Assembly (NCBI RefSeq): GCF_014198245.1
Contig: NZ_JACIHE010000009.1
Location: forward strand, 62,001 to 126,000
Length of the DNA: 64,000 bases
Direction: 5' to 3'
DNA from: Bradyrhizobium sp. cir1
Lineage (GTDB): Bacteria; Pseudomonadota; Alphaproteobacteria; Rhizobiales; Xanthobacteraceae
Part shown: positions 45,844-53,674 of the stretch, one piece after another
Layout of the letters: every line of letters starts with the position of its first letter
How positions within the stretch are numbered: position 1 is the stretch's first letter
Notes under the pieces: generated by a model
Told to the model about the DNA's origin: nothing
The model's database searches: none
The model's input: the letters and a program-made list of their open reading frames with translations, nothing else
Made by a program: the position numbers and the translations under genes

Positions 45844-46895
45844 CCTATATTGCCAAACCGAAATTCCATCATCCCGGCCTGAAGAAGAACGAGCTCGGCT
45901 ACACGCATCGCGACTACGAGGGCAAGATCTCGACGCTGTGCGCCGGCTGCGGCCACGATTCGATCACGGCCTCGATCATCGAGGCCTGCTACGAGCTCTC
46001 GATCGAGCCGCATCGAGTGGCCAAGATCTCCGGCATCGGCTGCTCGTCGAAGACGCCGGACTATTTCCTCGGCAATTCACACGGCTTCAATTCCGTGCAC
46101 GGGCGCATGCCCAGCGTGCTGACCGGCGCCAACCTCGCCAACCGCGACCTGATCTATCTCGGCGTCTCCGGCGACGGCGATTCCGCCTCGATCGGCTTCG
46201 GCCAGTTCGCGCATTCGATCCGGCGCGGCGTCAACATGACCTACATCGTCGAGAACAACGGCGTCTACGGCCTGACCAAGGGCCAGTTCTCGGCGACGGC
46301 CGACCGCGGCTCGAAAAGCAAGAAGGGCGTCACCAACACCGACAACGCCATCGACCTCGTTGCTATCGCGCTGCAGTTGGGCGCAACCTTCGTGGCGCGC
46401 TCGTTCTCCGGCGACAAGAGCCAGCTGGTGCCGCTGATCGCAGCTGCGATCGGCCACAAGGGCGCGTCCTTCATCGACGTCATCAGCCCCTGCATCGCCT
46501 TCAACAACCACGCCGGCTCGACCAAGAGCTTTGACTATGTCCGCGAGCACAACGACGCCGTGAACCGGCTCGACGTGCTGGTCGGCCGCGATCCGATTGC
46601 CGTCGACTACGCGCCCGGCACGGTGCAGGTGGTCGAGCAGCATGACGGCAGCAAGATCGCGCTGCGCAAGATCGACGCGGACTATGATCCGCATGACCGG
46701 TTAGGGGCTCAGACCTTCCTCGCGAGGCACGCGGCCAAGGGCCAGATCGTCACCGGCTTGCTCTATGTCGACCCCGATGCCGAAGACCTGCACGAGCATC
46801 TCAACACGGTCGAGACCCCGCTCAACACGCTGGAAGCGGACACGCTCTGTCCGGGCTCGGCGGTGCTGGACAAGATCAACGCCAGCCTGCGGTGA
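45840..46895 (+). CDS. korB: 2-Oxoacid:acceptor oxidoreductase beta subunit
   Basis: This 351-residue subunit binds thiamine diphosphate and a 4Fe-4S cluster. Cluster cysteines lie in LCAGCGHDS, GIGCSSK and ISPCIAF. The TPP motif is GDGDSASIGFGQFAHSIRRG, followed by the Mg-binding NNGVYGLTKGQ. It catalyses oxidative decarboxylation of the 2-oxoacid with CoA and passes electrons to a ferredoxin. Here the linked flavoprotein may take that role. It is the last gene of the operon; a hairpin follows. Confidence 0.92.
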   Translation: MTYIAKPKFHHPGLKKNELGYTHRDYEGKISTLCAGCGHDSITASIIEACYELSIEPHRVAKISGIGCSSKTPDYFLGNSHGFNSVHGRMPSVLTGANLANRDLIYLGVSGDGDSASIGFGQFAHSIRRGVNMTYIVENNGVYGLTKGQFSATADRGSKSKKGVTNTDNAIDLVAIALQLGATFVARSFSGDKSQLVPLIAAAIGHKGASFIDVISPCIAFNNHAGSTKSFDYVREHNDAVNRLDVLVGRDPIAVDYAPGTVQVVEQHDGSKIALRKIDADYDPHDRLGAQTFLARHAAKGQIVTGLLYVDPDAEDLHEHLNTVETPLNTLEADTLCPGSAVLDKINASLR

Positions 46896-46909
46896 GGCAC
46901 CGTGTTGTT

Positions 46910-46932
46910 ACCTCTTCCCGTCGGGGAGAGGT
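46910..46932. terminator. Terminator-like hairpin after korB
   Basis: ACCTCTTCCC and GGGGAGAGGT pair around a 3-base loop with one G-U. It lies 14 bases past the korB stop and between convergent genes (the next gene ends at 46978). There is no T-run, so efficiency is uncertain. The hairpin is a common form in rhizobial intergenic DNA. Confidence 0.5.
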
Positions 46933-46977
46933 GATCGAGACCGAGGCCGACACTGGTTCAACCAAAACACACGGGCT

Positions 46978-47550
46978 TTAATGGGCAGGCTCGGGCTCAG
47001 CTGCGGCGCGACCCGAATATGGCAGCCGGCCGGCCGTCCAGTATTGCCTGCAGGTCTCGAACAGCGCTTCACCGTCCATGGTCAGGCCGCCCGCATTGAC
47101 GAGCACGCCGTCCGCGCCAACCGGCTTGTTCACCAGCGACAAGACGCGCTTCAGAAAGCCGCCGGCGAACCGATCGGCGAGAAAAGGATCGAGCTGGAGC
47201 ACCACGATCCTCTGGGAGCGATACCGCCAAATCGAAATGTCCCGCACCGATCTCCAGGCGATGGTGTCGTCGGCGAGCCTGGTGTCGCGAATGCCGACGC
47301 GGGTGATGAAGAGGACCGGCTCCCTGGAGGAGATCAACGTCCAGAGCGTCTTACAGGTGGCCAGGCCGAAAAATACGACGCCGAAATCGCAGAGTACGAT
47401 CTGGAACGTGGTGATGTCCTTGACGTAGTGCCAGTTGAACGCGAGCGCTGCACAGAGCAGCGTCAACACCAGGCCGGCCCCCAGGAGCCTGAGCAGCCGC
47501 GCCACGGAATAGCCGATCGCAAGGTTGGGCAAGTTCTGACTTACGGACAT
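46978..47550 (-). CDS. STM3941-like two-helix membrane protein
   Basis: This 190-residue membrane protein has two adjacent helices (about 20-40 and 47-68) and a cytoplasmic domain with GIRDTRLADDTIAWRSV, then IVVLQLDPF. A similar protein is encoded at 55917-56588 (GIRDLRIGNEFLLWESI). The family is known as STM3941-like and has no established function. The ATG at 47550 (GGTGGCGG before it) is preferred to a GTG four codons upstream. Confidence 0.72.
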   Translation of the reverse strand: MSVSQNLPNLAIGYSVARLLRLLGAGLVLTLLCAALAFNWHYVKDITTFQIVLCDFGVVFFGLATCKTLWTLISSREPVLFITRVGIRDTRLADDTIAWRSVRDISIWRYRSQRIVVLQLDPFLADRFAGGFLKRVLSLVNKPVGADGVLVNAGGLTMDGEALFETCRQYWTAGRLPYSGRAAAEPEPAH

Positions 47551-47761
47551 TTTGACCGCCACCAGCCATCTGCAGCAACCAGGGGCTTACCAGCGCCCTT
47601 CCTTCCAACTGATTAAGGTGGGAACCTTGCGCGAGGCTGCCCCCGCAAGGCGTGCGGCCAGGAACGCTTGAACGCAACGCTTCCCGCCCGCGACTAAATG
47701 CCAGTCGGCTGCCACCCCGCGCGTTGCGGATGGACGACGGTTCACAGGCCCCGGTGCGATC

Positions 47762-48382
47762 ATGAAACTTGCTGTTTTCGTTGCGACGATCCTTGCCGCA
47801 TTCGCCGGTGCCGCCCACGCCCAGGACGACGTCCATATCCGCGAAGCCACCAAGGCCGAGGCCGAGGCCTTCAGCGAGCGGGTGTTCGCCGGTCCGCCCG
47901 GCAGGAAGCTCTATGCCTGCTTCGTCCGCCGTTACGATGCCGATCACCTCGCGCGGCATCCGAAGCAGAAGGTCGCTTCGATGAAGCTGCTGATGTCGGC
48001 CGAATACGACAACGAGGTCAAGGATCTCCGCTATTCCTTTCGCCTGGGCTTCAAATACCGCCACCGCTCCGGTGATTTCGATTCCAGCGGTTCGTGCAGC
48101 CACGCCGTGTTCGAAGACAGCGGCAACGAGGTTCGTTTCGGCTGCGGCGTCGACTGCGAGGGCGGCGGCATCGGCGTGGCGCTGTCCAAGGACGACAAGT
48201 CGGCGATCGTGCGGCTCGAACGGGTCAGGGTCTGGCAGAACAACAAGCCCGATGACGACGCCGAACAATCGCTGGTGGGCGGCGCCGACGACAGGGTCTT
48301 TCGGCTCGACCGGGTCGACAACGGCGAATGCGCTTCGCTGGTGACCGACCGCAAGGAACTCGCGGCTCTCCGCCACAAATGA
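47762..48382 (+). CDS. Secreted protein of unknown function
   Basis: This 206-residue protein has a clear Sec signal (MKLAVFVATILAAFAGAAHA). No family was recognised. The mature part is beta-rich with Cys residues in LYACFVRRYDADH, SSGSCSHAVFED, FGCGVDCEGGG and NGECASLV; four or more could form periplasmic disulfides. It has no membrane anchor and ends in a charged tail. It stands alone between divergent and convergent small genes. The ribosome site is weak. Confidence 0.72.
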   Translation: MKLAVFVATILAAFAGAAHAQDDVHIREATKAEAEAFSERVFAGPPGRKLYACFVRRYDADHLARHPKQKVASMKLLMSAEYDNEVKDLRYSFRLGFKYRHRSGDFDSSGSCSHAVFEDSGNEVRFGCGVDCEGGGIGVALSKDDKSAIVRLERVRVWQNNKPDDDAEQSLVGGADDRVFRLDRVDNGECASLVTDRKELAALRHK

Positions 48383-48418
48383 TATCTGTCCGGCAAGTCA
48401 GGCTTAGTCGTTATTTGC

Positions 48419-48463
48419 GCATGATCTTTCCGGAAAACCGCTTCGCACTTTTCCGGATCATGC
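48419..48463. repeat. Short palindromic repeat GCATGATC...GATCATGC
   Basis: GCATGATCTTTCCGGAAAAC is followed by CGCTTCGCACTTTTCCGGATCATGC, folding as a hairpin closed by GCATGATC and GATCATGC. It is a family seen as a single hairpin between rhizobial genes. It lies 17 bases before the DsrE-like gene. Confidence 0.75.
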
Positions 48464-48479
48464 TTTTCGGGAGATTGCC

Positions 48480-48929
48480 ATGAACCGCCGGAACATCTTG
48501 TGGAGCGCCATCTCGGCCTTGGGCGCTGCGTTTGGCGCCTCCCGCGCGCACGCCGCGACGGAAACCGGCGCCGGCAGCAAGCTGAAGGTCGTCTATCACC
48601 TCAGCGACGCCGAGAAGGTCAATTTCGTGCTCGGCAACATCCAGAACCACATCGATGGCGTTGGTGGACCGGCGAACGTGACGATCGCGCTGGTGATCCA
48701 CGGGCCGGCGCTGAAGGCGTTTCACTGGGCGCAGGCCAACCCCGACGTCAGCAAACGCGTCGGCGATTTCTCCAAGGACGGCGTCGAGCTCGCCGCGTGC
48801 GGCAACACCATGAAGGCGCAGAACGTCACGCTGACGGACCTGCTGCCGGGCTTCGTCAGCGCGGAGAAGGGCGGCGTGGTCAGGTTGGCCGAGCTGCAGT
48901 CGCAGGGGTACCTGTATTTGCGGCCGTAG
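48480..48929 (+). CDS. Exported DsrE-family protein
   Basis: This 149-residue protein has an N-terminal signal starting MNRRNILWSAISALGAAFGA and ending RAHA. The double Arg is only weakly Tat-like (NRRN). The mature domain is of the DsrE/DsrF sulfur-carrier fold: VVYHLSDAEKVNFVLGNIQN, then VIHGPALKAFHWAQ. A conserved Cys lies in VELAACGNTMKAQN. Family members bind sulfur on that cysteine or serve other periplasmic roles. It has no operon partner. Confidence 0.82.
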   Translation: MNRRNILWSAISALGAAFGASRAHAATETGAGSKLKVVYHLSDAEKVNFVLGNIQNHIDGVGGPANVTIALVIHGPALKAFHWAQANPDVSKRVGDFSKDGVELAACGNTMKAQNVTLTDLLPGFVSAEKGGVVRLAELQSQGYLYLRP

Positions 48930-48954
48930 GGTTGTGCGGCGGCGCCGCGGGCTT

Positions 48955-49070
48955 CGTCATTGCGGGCGCAGCGAAGCAATCCAGAATCTTTCCGCGGAGG
49001 GATTCTGGATTGCTTCGTCCATCAGCGCAAAATTGCTTCGCAATTTTGTCGCGAGCTCCTCGCAATGACG
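48955..49070. repeat. Palindromic repeat with nested hairpin, reverse of the copy at 35643
   Basis: CGTCATTGCGGGCGCAGCGA with AAGCAATCCAGAATC is followed by GATTCTGGATTGCTTCGTCC. The insert ATCAGCGCAAAATTGCTTCG, CAATTTTGTCGCGAGCTCCT comes next, then CGCAATGACG. The insert matches that in the 35643-35759 element, in opposite orientation. It lies between the DsrE-like and ArsR genes. Confidence 0.88.
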
Positions 49071-49116
49071 GCGGAGGGGAGGCGCGAGCGTGACTGCCAT
49101 ATCCACCCCTTAGCAC

Positions 49117-49145
49117 TTGACTTACCCATAACCCAACGGTTATGA
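49117..49145 (+). promoter_or_regulatory. Sigma-70 promoter of the arsR-like operon
   Basis: TTGACT at 49117-49122 and TTATGA at 49140-49145 are separated by 17 bases. The first operator covers the spacer and -10. Transcription would begin near 49152, giving a leader of about 27 bases before the ATG at 49179. Confidence 0.6.
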
Positions 49146-49170
49146 ATTGATCCATAACCTTCGAGTTATG
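49127..49170. promoter_or_regulatory. Two copies of an operator, CATAAC-N6-GTTATG
   Basis: Exact 6-base arms recur at 49127-49144 (CATAAC, CCAACG, GTTATG) and 49153-49170 (CATAAC, CTTCGA, GTTATG). Their centres are 26 bases apart, just upstream of the ArsR-type repressor gene. The first overlaps the -10 region; the second covers the predicted start of transcription and leader. This arrangement strongly suggests autorepression by the ArsR-type protein. Confidence 0.75.
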
Positions 49171-49178
49171 GATTACCC

Positions 49179-49502
49179 ATGTCCGCCGCCCACGACCTCC
49201 TGTTCAGGACGCTCGCCGATCCGACCCGGCGGGCGATCTTCGAGCGGCTGTGCCGCGAGGGCGAGCAGACGGTCGGGGCACTAACGCTCCGATCCGGCGT
49301 TTCACAGCCGGCGGTCTCGAAACATCTCGGCGCGCTGAAGCAGGCGGGCCTCGTGCGCGACCGCCATGAAGGACGCCAGACCCATTACAGCGCGCAGCCC
49401 GGCGCGCTCAACCCGCTGATCGACTGGACCGGCCAGATGGCCGGGTTCTGGCAGAACCGGCTCGATGCGCTGGACGATCTCCTGAAGAGGATGGACCAAT
49501 GA
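49179..49502 (+). CDS. ArsR-family repressor
   Basis: This 107-residue winged helix-turn-helix repressor contains DPTRRAIFERLCREGEQTVG, then LTLRSGVSQPAVSKHLGALK and AGLVRDRHEGRQTHYSAQPG. The metal-binding cysteine box of ArsR or SmtB is absent. It belongs to the group paired with SRPBCC (AHSA1) genes. It is the first gene of a four-gene operon; the next gene overlaps by 4 bases. Two operator copies lie in its promoter. No strong Shine-Dalgarno precedes the ATG. Confidence 0.92.
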   Translation: MSAAHDLLFRTLADPTRRAIFERLCREGEQTVGALTLRSGVSQPAVSKHLGALKQAGLVRDRHEGRQTHYSAQPGALNPLIDWTGQMAGFWQNRLDALDDLLKRMDQ

Positions 49503-49918
49503 CTGAAACACGTTCCGTCGTCGTCGAGCGCGAATTCGCCTTTCCGGCCGAACGGATCTGGCGCGCGTTGACGCAGCCGCATCTGATCGAGGAATGGCTG
49601 ATGAAGAACGATTTCAAGCCCGTGGTCGGTCATCGCTTCAACCTGCGCGGTGAATGGGGCGGCGTGCTGGACTGCGAGGTGCTCACCATCGAGCCGCAGA
49701 AGACGCTCGCCTACACCTGGAATTTCTCGCATGAGGACGCCGCCTTCGATCTGAAAAGCGTCGTGACCTTCACGCTGACGCCGACGGGCGCGGGCACGCA
49801 TCTGCGCGTCGAGCAGGCGGGCTTCAGCCCAACGCAGAAGCAGGCTTATGGCGGCGCGCATGCCGGCTGGAAGCAGTTCTTCGCGAGACTCGACGAGCTG
49901 CTGGCGCGGCCGGATTGA
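49499..49918 (+). CDS. SRPBCC (AHSA1-like) domain protein
   Basis: This 139-residue START/Bet v1-fold protein contains VVVEREFAFPAERIWRALTQ, which matches the AHSA1 subfamily start. It also has EWLMKNDFKPVVGHRFNL and the C-terminal helix AGWKQFFARLDELL. Such proteins have a hydrophobic cavity for a small ligand. They often sit next to ArsR repressors, which sense the same ligand. It overlaps the repressor gene by ATGA and is co-translated. Confidence 0.9.
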   Translation: MTETRSVVVEREFAFPAERIWRALTQPHLIEEWLMKNDFKPVVGHRFNLRGEWGGVLDCEVLTIEPQKTLAYTWNFSHEDAAFDLKSVVTFTLTPTGAGTHLRVEQAGFSPTQKQAYGGAHAGWKQFFARLDELLARPD

Positions 49919-49953
49919 GCGCAACCCTTTCGATCATTGCAGAGGAGATCCCG

Positions 49954-50172
49954 TTGCACATGCGGATTCGACAAATCCATCGCTGGCTGTCCGTCGCCTT
50001 CACCCTCGCCGTCATCGCGAACATCGTCGCCATGACCATGCAGCTCGACGCCGCCTGGATCGGCTTCCTGGCGCTCGTCCCGCTGATCCCGCTGCTCGCG
50101 ACCGGGCTGTATCTGTTCGCGCTGCCGTATCTTGGCCGGCGTGACGATGCGCACAGCGAGGCGAGGTCATGA
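49954..50172 (+). CDS. Small two-helix membrane protein
   Basis: This 72-residue protein has two hydrophobic helices (FTLAVIANIVAMTM and IGFLALVPLIPLLATGLYLF) around a short loop. No known family could be named. The TTG at 49954 is chosen because GAGGAG lies 6 bases before it; ATG 49960 is the alternative. It follows the SRPBCC gene by 35 bases and its stop overlaps the next start (ATGA), so it belongs to the same operon. Confidence 0.75.
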   Translation: MHMRIRQIHRWLSVAFTLAVIANIVAMTMQLDAAWIGFLALVPLIPLLATGLYLFALPYLGRRDDAHSEARS

Positions 50173-50609
50173 AGAAGGCGGTGGCGGCGAAGAAGAGCAG
50201 CGTGAAGCAAGCGGACGGAGCGTCGGCCTCAAAACTGATCGACGGCAGGATCAGGGAGCTCGGCGACTGGCGCGGCGAGACGCTGGCGCGGATCCGCGGC
50301 CTGATCAAGCAGGCAGATCCTGACGTGGTCGAGGAATGGAAATGGCGTGGCGTTCCCGTCTGGGAGCACGACGGCATCATCTGCACCGGCGAGACCTACA
50401 AGGAAGTGGTGAAGCTGACCTTCGCCAAGGGCGCGGCGCTGGAGGATCCGACCGGCCTGTTCAATTCCAGCCTCGACGGCAATGTGCGGCGCGCGATCGA
50501 TCTTCGCGAAGGCGAAAAGGTCAACGAGAAGGCGTTGAAGGCGCTGATCCGGGCGGCGGTGGAGCTGAATGCGTCGAAGGAGAAGTCAGCCAAGAAGCGG
50601 CCGGCGTAG
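50169..50609 (+). CDS. DUF1801 family protein
   Basis: This 146-residue protein has a Lys-rich N-terminus and the YdhG/DUF1801 core: LARIRGLIKQADPDVVEEWK, then WRGVPVWEHDGIICTGETYK. It ends with a Lys-rich C-terminus (KEKSAKKRPA). It belongs to an uncharacterised soluble family often found with SRPBCC genes. ATGA overlap with the membrane-protein gene makes it the fourth gene of the ArsR operon. Confidence 0.85.
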   Translation: MKKAVAAKKSSVKQADGASASKLIDGRIRELGDWRGETLARIRGLIKQADPDVVEEWKWRGVPVWEHDGIICTGETYKEVVKLTFAKGAALEDPTGLFNSSLDGNVRRAIDLREGEKVNEKALKALIRAAVELNASKEKSAKKRPA

Positions 50610-50660
50610 AGCACTTTAAGTCAGTGCAAATTCCTGGCGGCGGTCGGAGCAAGCGCCTCG

Positions 50661-50790
50661 TCCTTCGAGACGACCGCTTCCAGCGGTCTCCTCAGGATGA
50701 GGCTAAGCGGCATCTCCGACTGTCGAAATTACGGCCGCACACTCCGTCCTCATCCTGAGGGCCCGCCAAAGGCGGGCGTCTCGAAGGACG
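50661..50790. repeat. Palindromic repeat pair (CCTTCGAGACG family)
   Basis: TCCTTCGAGACGACCGC with GCGGTCTCCTCAGGATGAGG is followed by CCTCATCCTGAGGGCCCGCC with GGCGGGCGTCTCGAAGGACG. The two hairpins face each other, as at 22194-22303. It fills the convergent gap between the DUF1801 and SpoVR genes. No gene is seen in 50610-50842. Confidence 0.82.
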
Positions 50791-50842
50791 AGCCGCGGGC
50801 GAGCTATCCGCCACGTCGACGCTGCAGCCGTAGTCAGCCGCC

Positions 50843-52381
50843 TCAGGCGACCGCCGCCGGGATCGGGCGCGGGCTCACGACGTATTCGCGCAGGACCTTG
50901 TCGTTGGCGTCGACCTCGATCAGCGCGACGTCGTAGGTCCAGAGATCGGCGAGGTGCTGGAGCACCCGCTTGGCGTCGGTCTCGTTGAGCTGCGCGCCCT
51001 TGATGACGTGGTGATGCAGGATCAGCCGGCGATCGCCGGAGAGATCGACGTCGACCACCTCGATATTGGCGTCGATATACCCGACATCATGCTGCCGCGC
51101 CAATTCGCGCCGGACGCGGCGGAAGCCGCGCTCGTCGTGGATGGCATCGACGCGGATGCCGGCGCGCTCCTCGGGATCGTCGTGGAGATGGAACATGCGG
51201 AAGTGGCGCATCAGCCTGGGGCTCAGGAACTGGCCGATGAAGCTCTCGTCGCGGTAATTGGCCCAGACGTCGCGCAGCACGCCCATCACGTCGTTCTTGC
51301 CGGCGATGTCGGGGAACCATTCGCGGTCCTCGTCTTCCGGCCTGGTGACGATACGTTCGATGTCCTGCATCACGGCGAAGCCGAGCGCATAGGGGTTGAA
51401 GCCCGAGAAGCGCGGATCGTCGAATTCGGGCTGGAACACCACGTTGGTGTGCGACCCCAGGAATTCGAGGAAGTTGCCGTCGGTGATGCGGCCCTGCTTG
51501 TGCAGCTGGGTCATGATGCGATAGTGGACGTAGGTCGCCGTCCCCTCGTTCATCACCTTGGTCTGGCTCTGCGGATAGAAATATTGCGCGATGTGGCGGA
51601 CGATGCGTAAGAGCTCGCGCTGCCAGGGCGCCAGCCGCGGCGCGCTCTTCTCCAGGAAATAAAGCAGGTTTTCCTGCGGCAGGCCGAGCAGCTTGCGACG
51701 CCGCTCGATGCTGAGCGCCGAACGGCTCTTGCTCTTACCGGCCGGCACGGTGCGCCAGAGATCGTTGAAGACCTCTTCCTCATGCTGGCGCCTGCGCCCT
51801 GCCCGCTTCTCTTCGGCGCGCAGGTCCAGCTTCTTCTTGCCGGGATAGCGATCGATGCCGTGCGACATCAGCGCATGCGCGGCGTCGAGCGTACGCTCGA
51901 CCTCGGCGCGGCCGTAGCGCTCCTCGCACTGCATGACGTAGTTCTTGGCGAAATCGAGATAGTCCAGGATGCCGTCGGCGTCGGTCCACTGCTTGAAGAG
52001 GTAGTTGTTCTTGAAGAAGTGATTGTGGCCGAAAGCTGCGTGCGCGATCACCAGCGTCTGCATCGTCGCCGTGTTCTCCTCCATCAGGTAGGAGATGCAG
52101 GGCGAGGAGTTGATCACGATCTCATAGGCGAGGCCCATCAGGCCCTTGCGGTAGGAGGCCTCGTGGAACGCAAAATGCTTGCCGAAGGACCAGTGCTTGT
52201 AGAACAAGGGCATGCCGACCGACGAGTAGGCGTCCAGCATCTGCTCGGCGGTGATGACCTCGATCTGGTTTGGATAGACGTCGAGGCCGAGATCCTTCAA
52301 CGCCACCTCCTCGCAGGCATCGGTGATGCGCTGCAGGGTACGGAAGTCCCAATCCGCGCCTTCGAACAATCGTTCCGTCAT
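50843..52381 (-). CDS. SpoVR family protein (YcgB)
   Basis: This 512-residue soluble protein of the SpoVR/YcgB family begins SSVGMPLFYKHWSFGKHFAF near residue 52. HNHFFKNNYLFKQWTDADGI and the PGKKKLDLRAEEKRAGRRRQ linker follow. The family's role is not settled, but it is always linked with PrkA and YeaH and expressed in stationary phase or starvation. It is the last gene of the prkA-yeaH-spoVR operon. Its ATG overlaps the yeaH stop by 4 bases. Confidence 0.93.
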   Translation of the reverse strand: MTERLFEGADWDFRTLQRITDACEEVALKDLGLDVYPNQIEVITAEQMLDAYSSVGMPLFYKHWSFGKHFAFHEASYRKGLMGLAYEIVINSSPCISYLMEENTATMQTLVIAHAAFGHNHFFKNNYLFKQWTDADGILDYLDFAKNYVMQCEERYGRAEVERTLDAAHALMSHGIDRYPGKKKLDLRAEEKRAGRRRQHEEEVFNDLWRTVPAGKSKSRSALSIERRRKLLGLPQENLLYFLEKSAPRLAPWQRELLRIVRHIAQYFYPQSQTKVMNEGTATYVHYRIMTQLHKQGRITDGNFLEFLGSHTNVVFQPEFDDPRFSGFNPYALGFAVMQDIERIVTRPEDEDREWFPDIAGKNDVMGVLRDVWANYRDESFIGQFLSPRLMRHFRMFHLHDDPEERAGIRVDAIHDERGFRRVRRELARQHDVGYIDANIEVVDVDLSGDRRLILHHHVIKGAQLNETDAKRVLQHLADLWTYDVALIEVDANDKVLREYVVSPRPIPAAVA

Positions 52382-53661
52382 GGAGCGGCTTTCTCCTGAG
52401 CAGTTTCGCGGCGCTGGAACAGGTCGTGGAACACCGGGAAGATCTCGCTGCGCTCGGAGACCTTGCGCATCGAGAGCGGTGCGCCGCTGTTGCGCAGGCG
52501 CTCGTAAAGGGTCCAGAGCGAGGAGTCGGAGAGATCGAAGGCGCTGCCGCCGGATTCCCCCACCTCGAGATAGGCAAAGAACTGGCAGACCGGCAGGATC
52601 TTGTCGGTCAGCAGCAGGCCCGTGAGCTCACCGTCGGAATAGGAATTGTCGCCGTCGGAGGCCTGCGCGGCGTAGATGTTCCAGTCTGCGGGATTGAAGC
52701 GCTCGCGCACGATCTCGTGCATTGCCTGCAGCGCGCTGGAGACCAGCGTGCCGCCCGAGGCCGGGCCGTAGAAGAAGGTCTGCTCGTCCACCTCCTCGGC
52801 GCGGTCGGTGTGACGGATGAAGACGATCTCGACATGCTTGTAGCGGCGCTTCAGGAACACGTAGAGCAGCATGTAGAAGCGCTTGGCGAGGTCCTTCATG
52901 TGCTCGGACATCGAGCCGGAGACGTCCATCAGGCAGAACATCACGGCCTGCGCGACCGGCTTCGGCACCATCTCGAAGCGGCGATAGCGGATGTCGAGCG
53001 GATCGATGAAGGGAATGCGCTTGGACTTCGCCTTCAGCCTTTCCAGCTCGGCGACCAGCTCTGCCCGTTCATCCTCGTCGGTGCAGGCGGCGATCGCCGC
53101 CTCCAGCTCCTCGATCTCCTCCTTGCGGGGGCGCTTGAGCGCGATGCGGCGCGCCAGCGCAAGCCGGACAGTCCGGCTGACCGAAATGTTGGCGGGCGAA
53201 CCTGACGTTGTATAGCCGGCGCGCTGGATGCCCTCGCTCTCGGTCTGCGCGATCTTGCGCTTGGCGAGATCCGGCAGCTCGAGATCGTCGAGGAAGAGGT
53301 CGACGAATTCGTCGCGGCTGAGGACGAAGCGGAAGGCGTCCTCGCTGTCGCCTTCGCCCGGACCGGAATCCTTGGCGCTGCCCTGGCCGGAGCGCTGCAG
53401 ATAGTCGCCCTCGATGAACTTCTTGTTCCCGGGCAGCACCATATCCCGCGTTCCGCCTTCGCGGCGGAAGCGCGGCTCATGCATCCCGTCCAGCGGGATC
53501 GTGACCTCACCACCCTCCAGGACGTCCTTGATGTCGCGTTCCTGCGAGGTCTTCTTGACGGCGCCCTGCACCAGGGATTTGGCCCGACGCAAGAACCGCT
53601 GCCGGTTCTCAAGACTCTTGCCGCCTGGATTCAGGCGCCTGTCAATAATGTGAATGGCCAC
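52378..53661 (-). CDS. yeaH: YeaH/YhbH family protein (DUF444)
   Basis: This 427-residue protein has a von Willebrand A-like fold with a metal-site motif in MFCLMDVSGSMSEHMKDLAK (D-x-S-x-S, about residue 250). It begins MAIHIIDRRLNPGGKSLENR, the DUF444 N-terminus. It is the middle member of the PrkA-YeaH-SpoVR set and is thought to be a partner or effector of the PrkA kinase. It starts 13 bases after the prkA stop and ends in ATGA overlap with spoVR. Confidence 0.93.
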   Translation of the reverse strand: MAIHIIDRRLNPGGKSLENRQRFLRRAKSLVQGAVKKTSQERDIKDVLEGGEVTIPLDGMHEPRFRREGGTRDMVLPGNKKFIEGDYLQRSGQGSAKDSGPGEGDSEDAFRFVLSRDEFVDLFLDDLELPDLAKRKIAQTESEGIQRAGYTTSGSPANISVSRTVRLALARRIALKRPRKEEIEELEAAIAACTDEDERAELVAELERLKAKSKRIPFIDPLDIRYRRFEMVPKPVAQAVMFCLMDVSGSMSEHMKDLAKRFYMLLYVFLKRRYKHVEIVFIRHTDRAEEVDEQTFFYGPASGGTLVSSALQAMHEIVRERFNPADWNIYAAQASDGDNSYSDGELTGLLLTDKILPVCQFFAYLEVGESGGSAFDLSDSSLWTLYERLRNSGAPLSMRKVSERSEIFPVFHDLFQRRETAQEKAAP

Positions 53662-53674
53662 TTTCCCATCCGCC

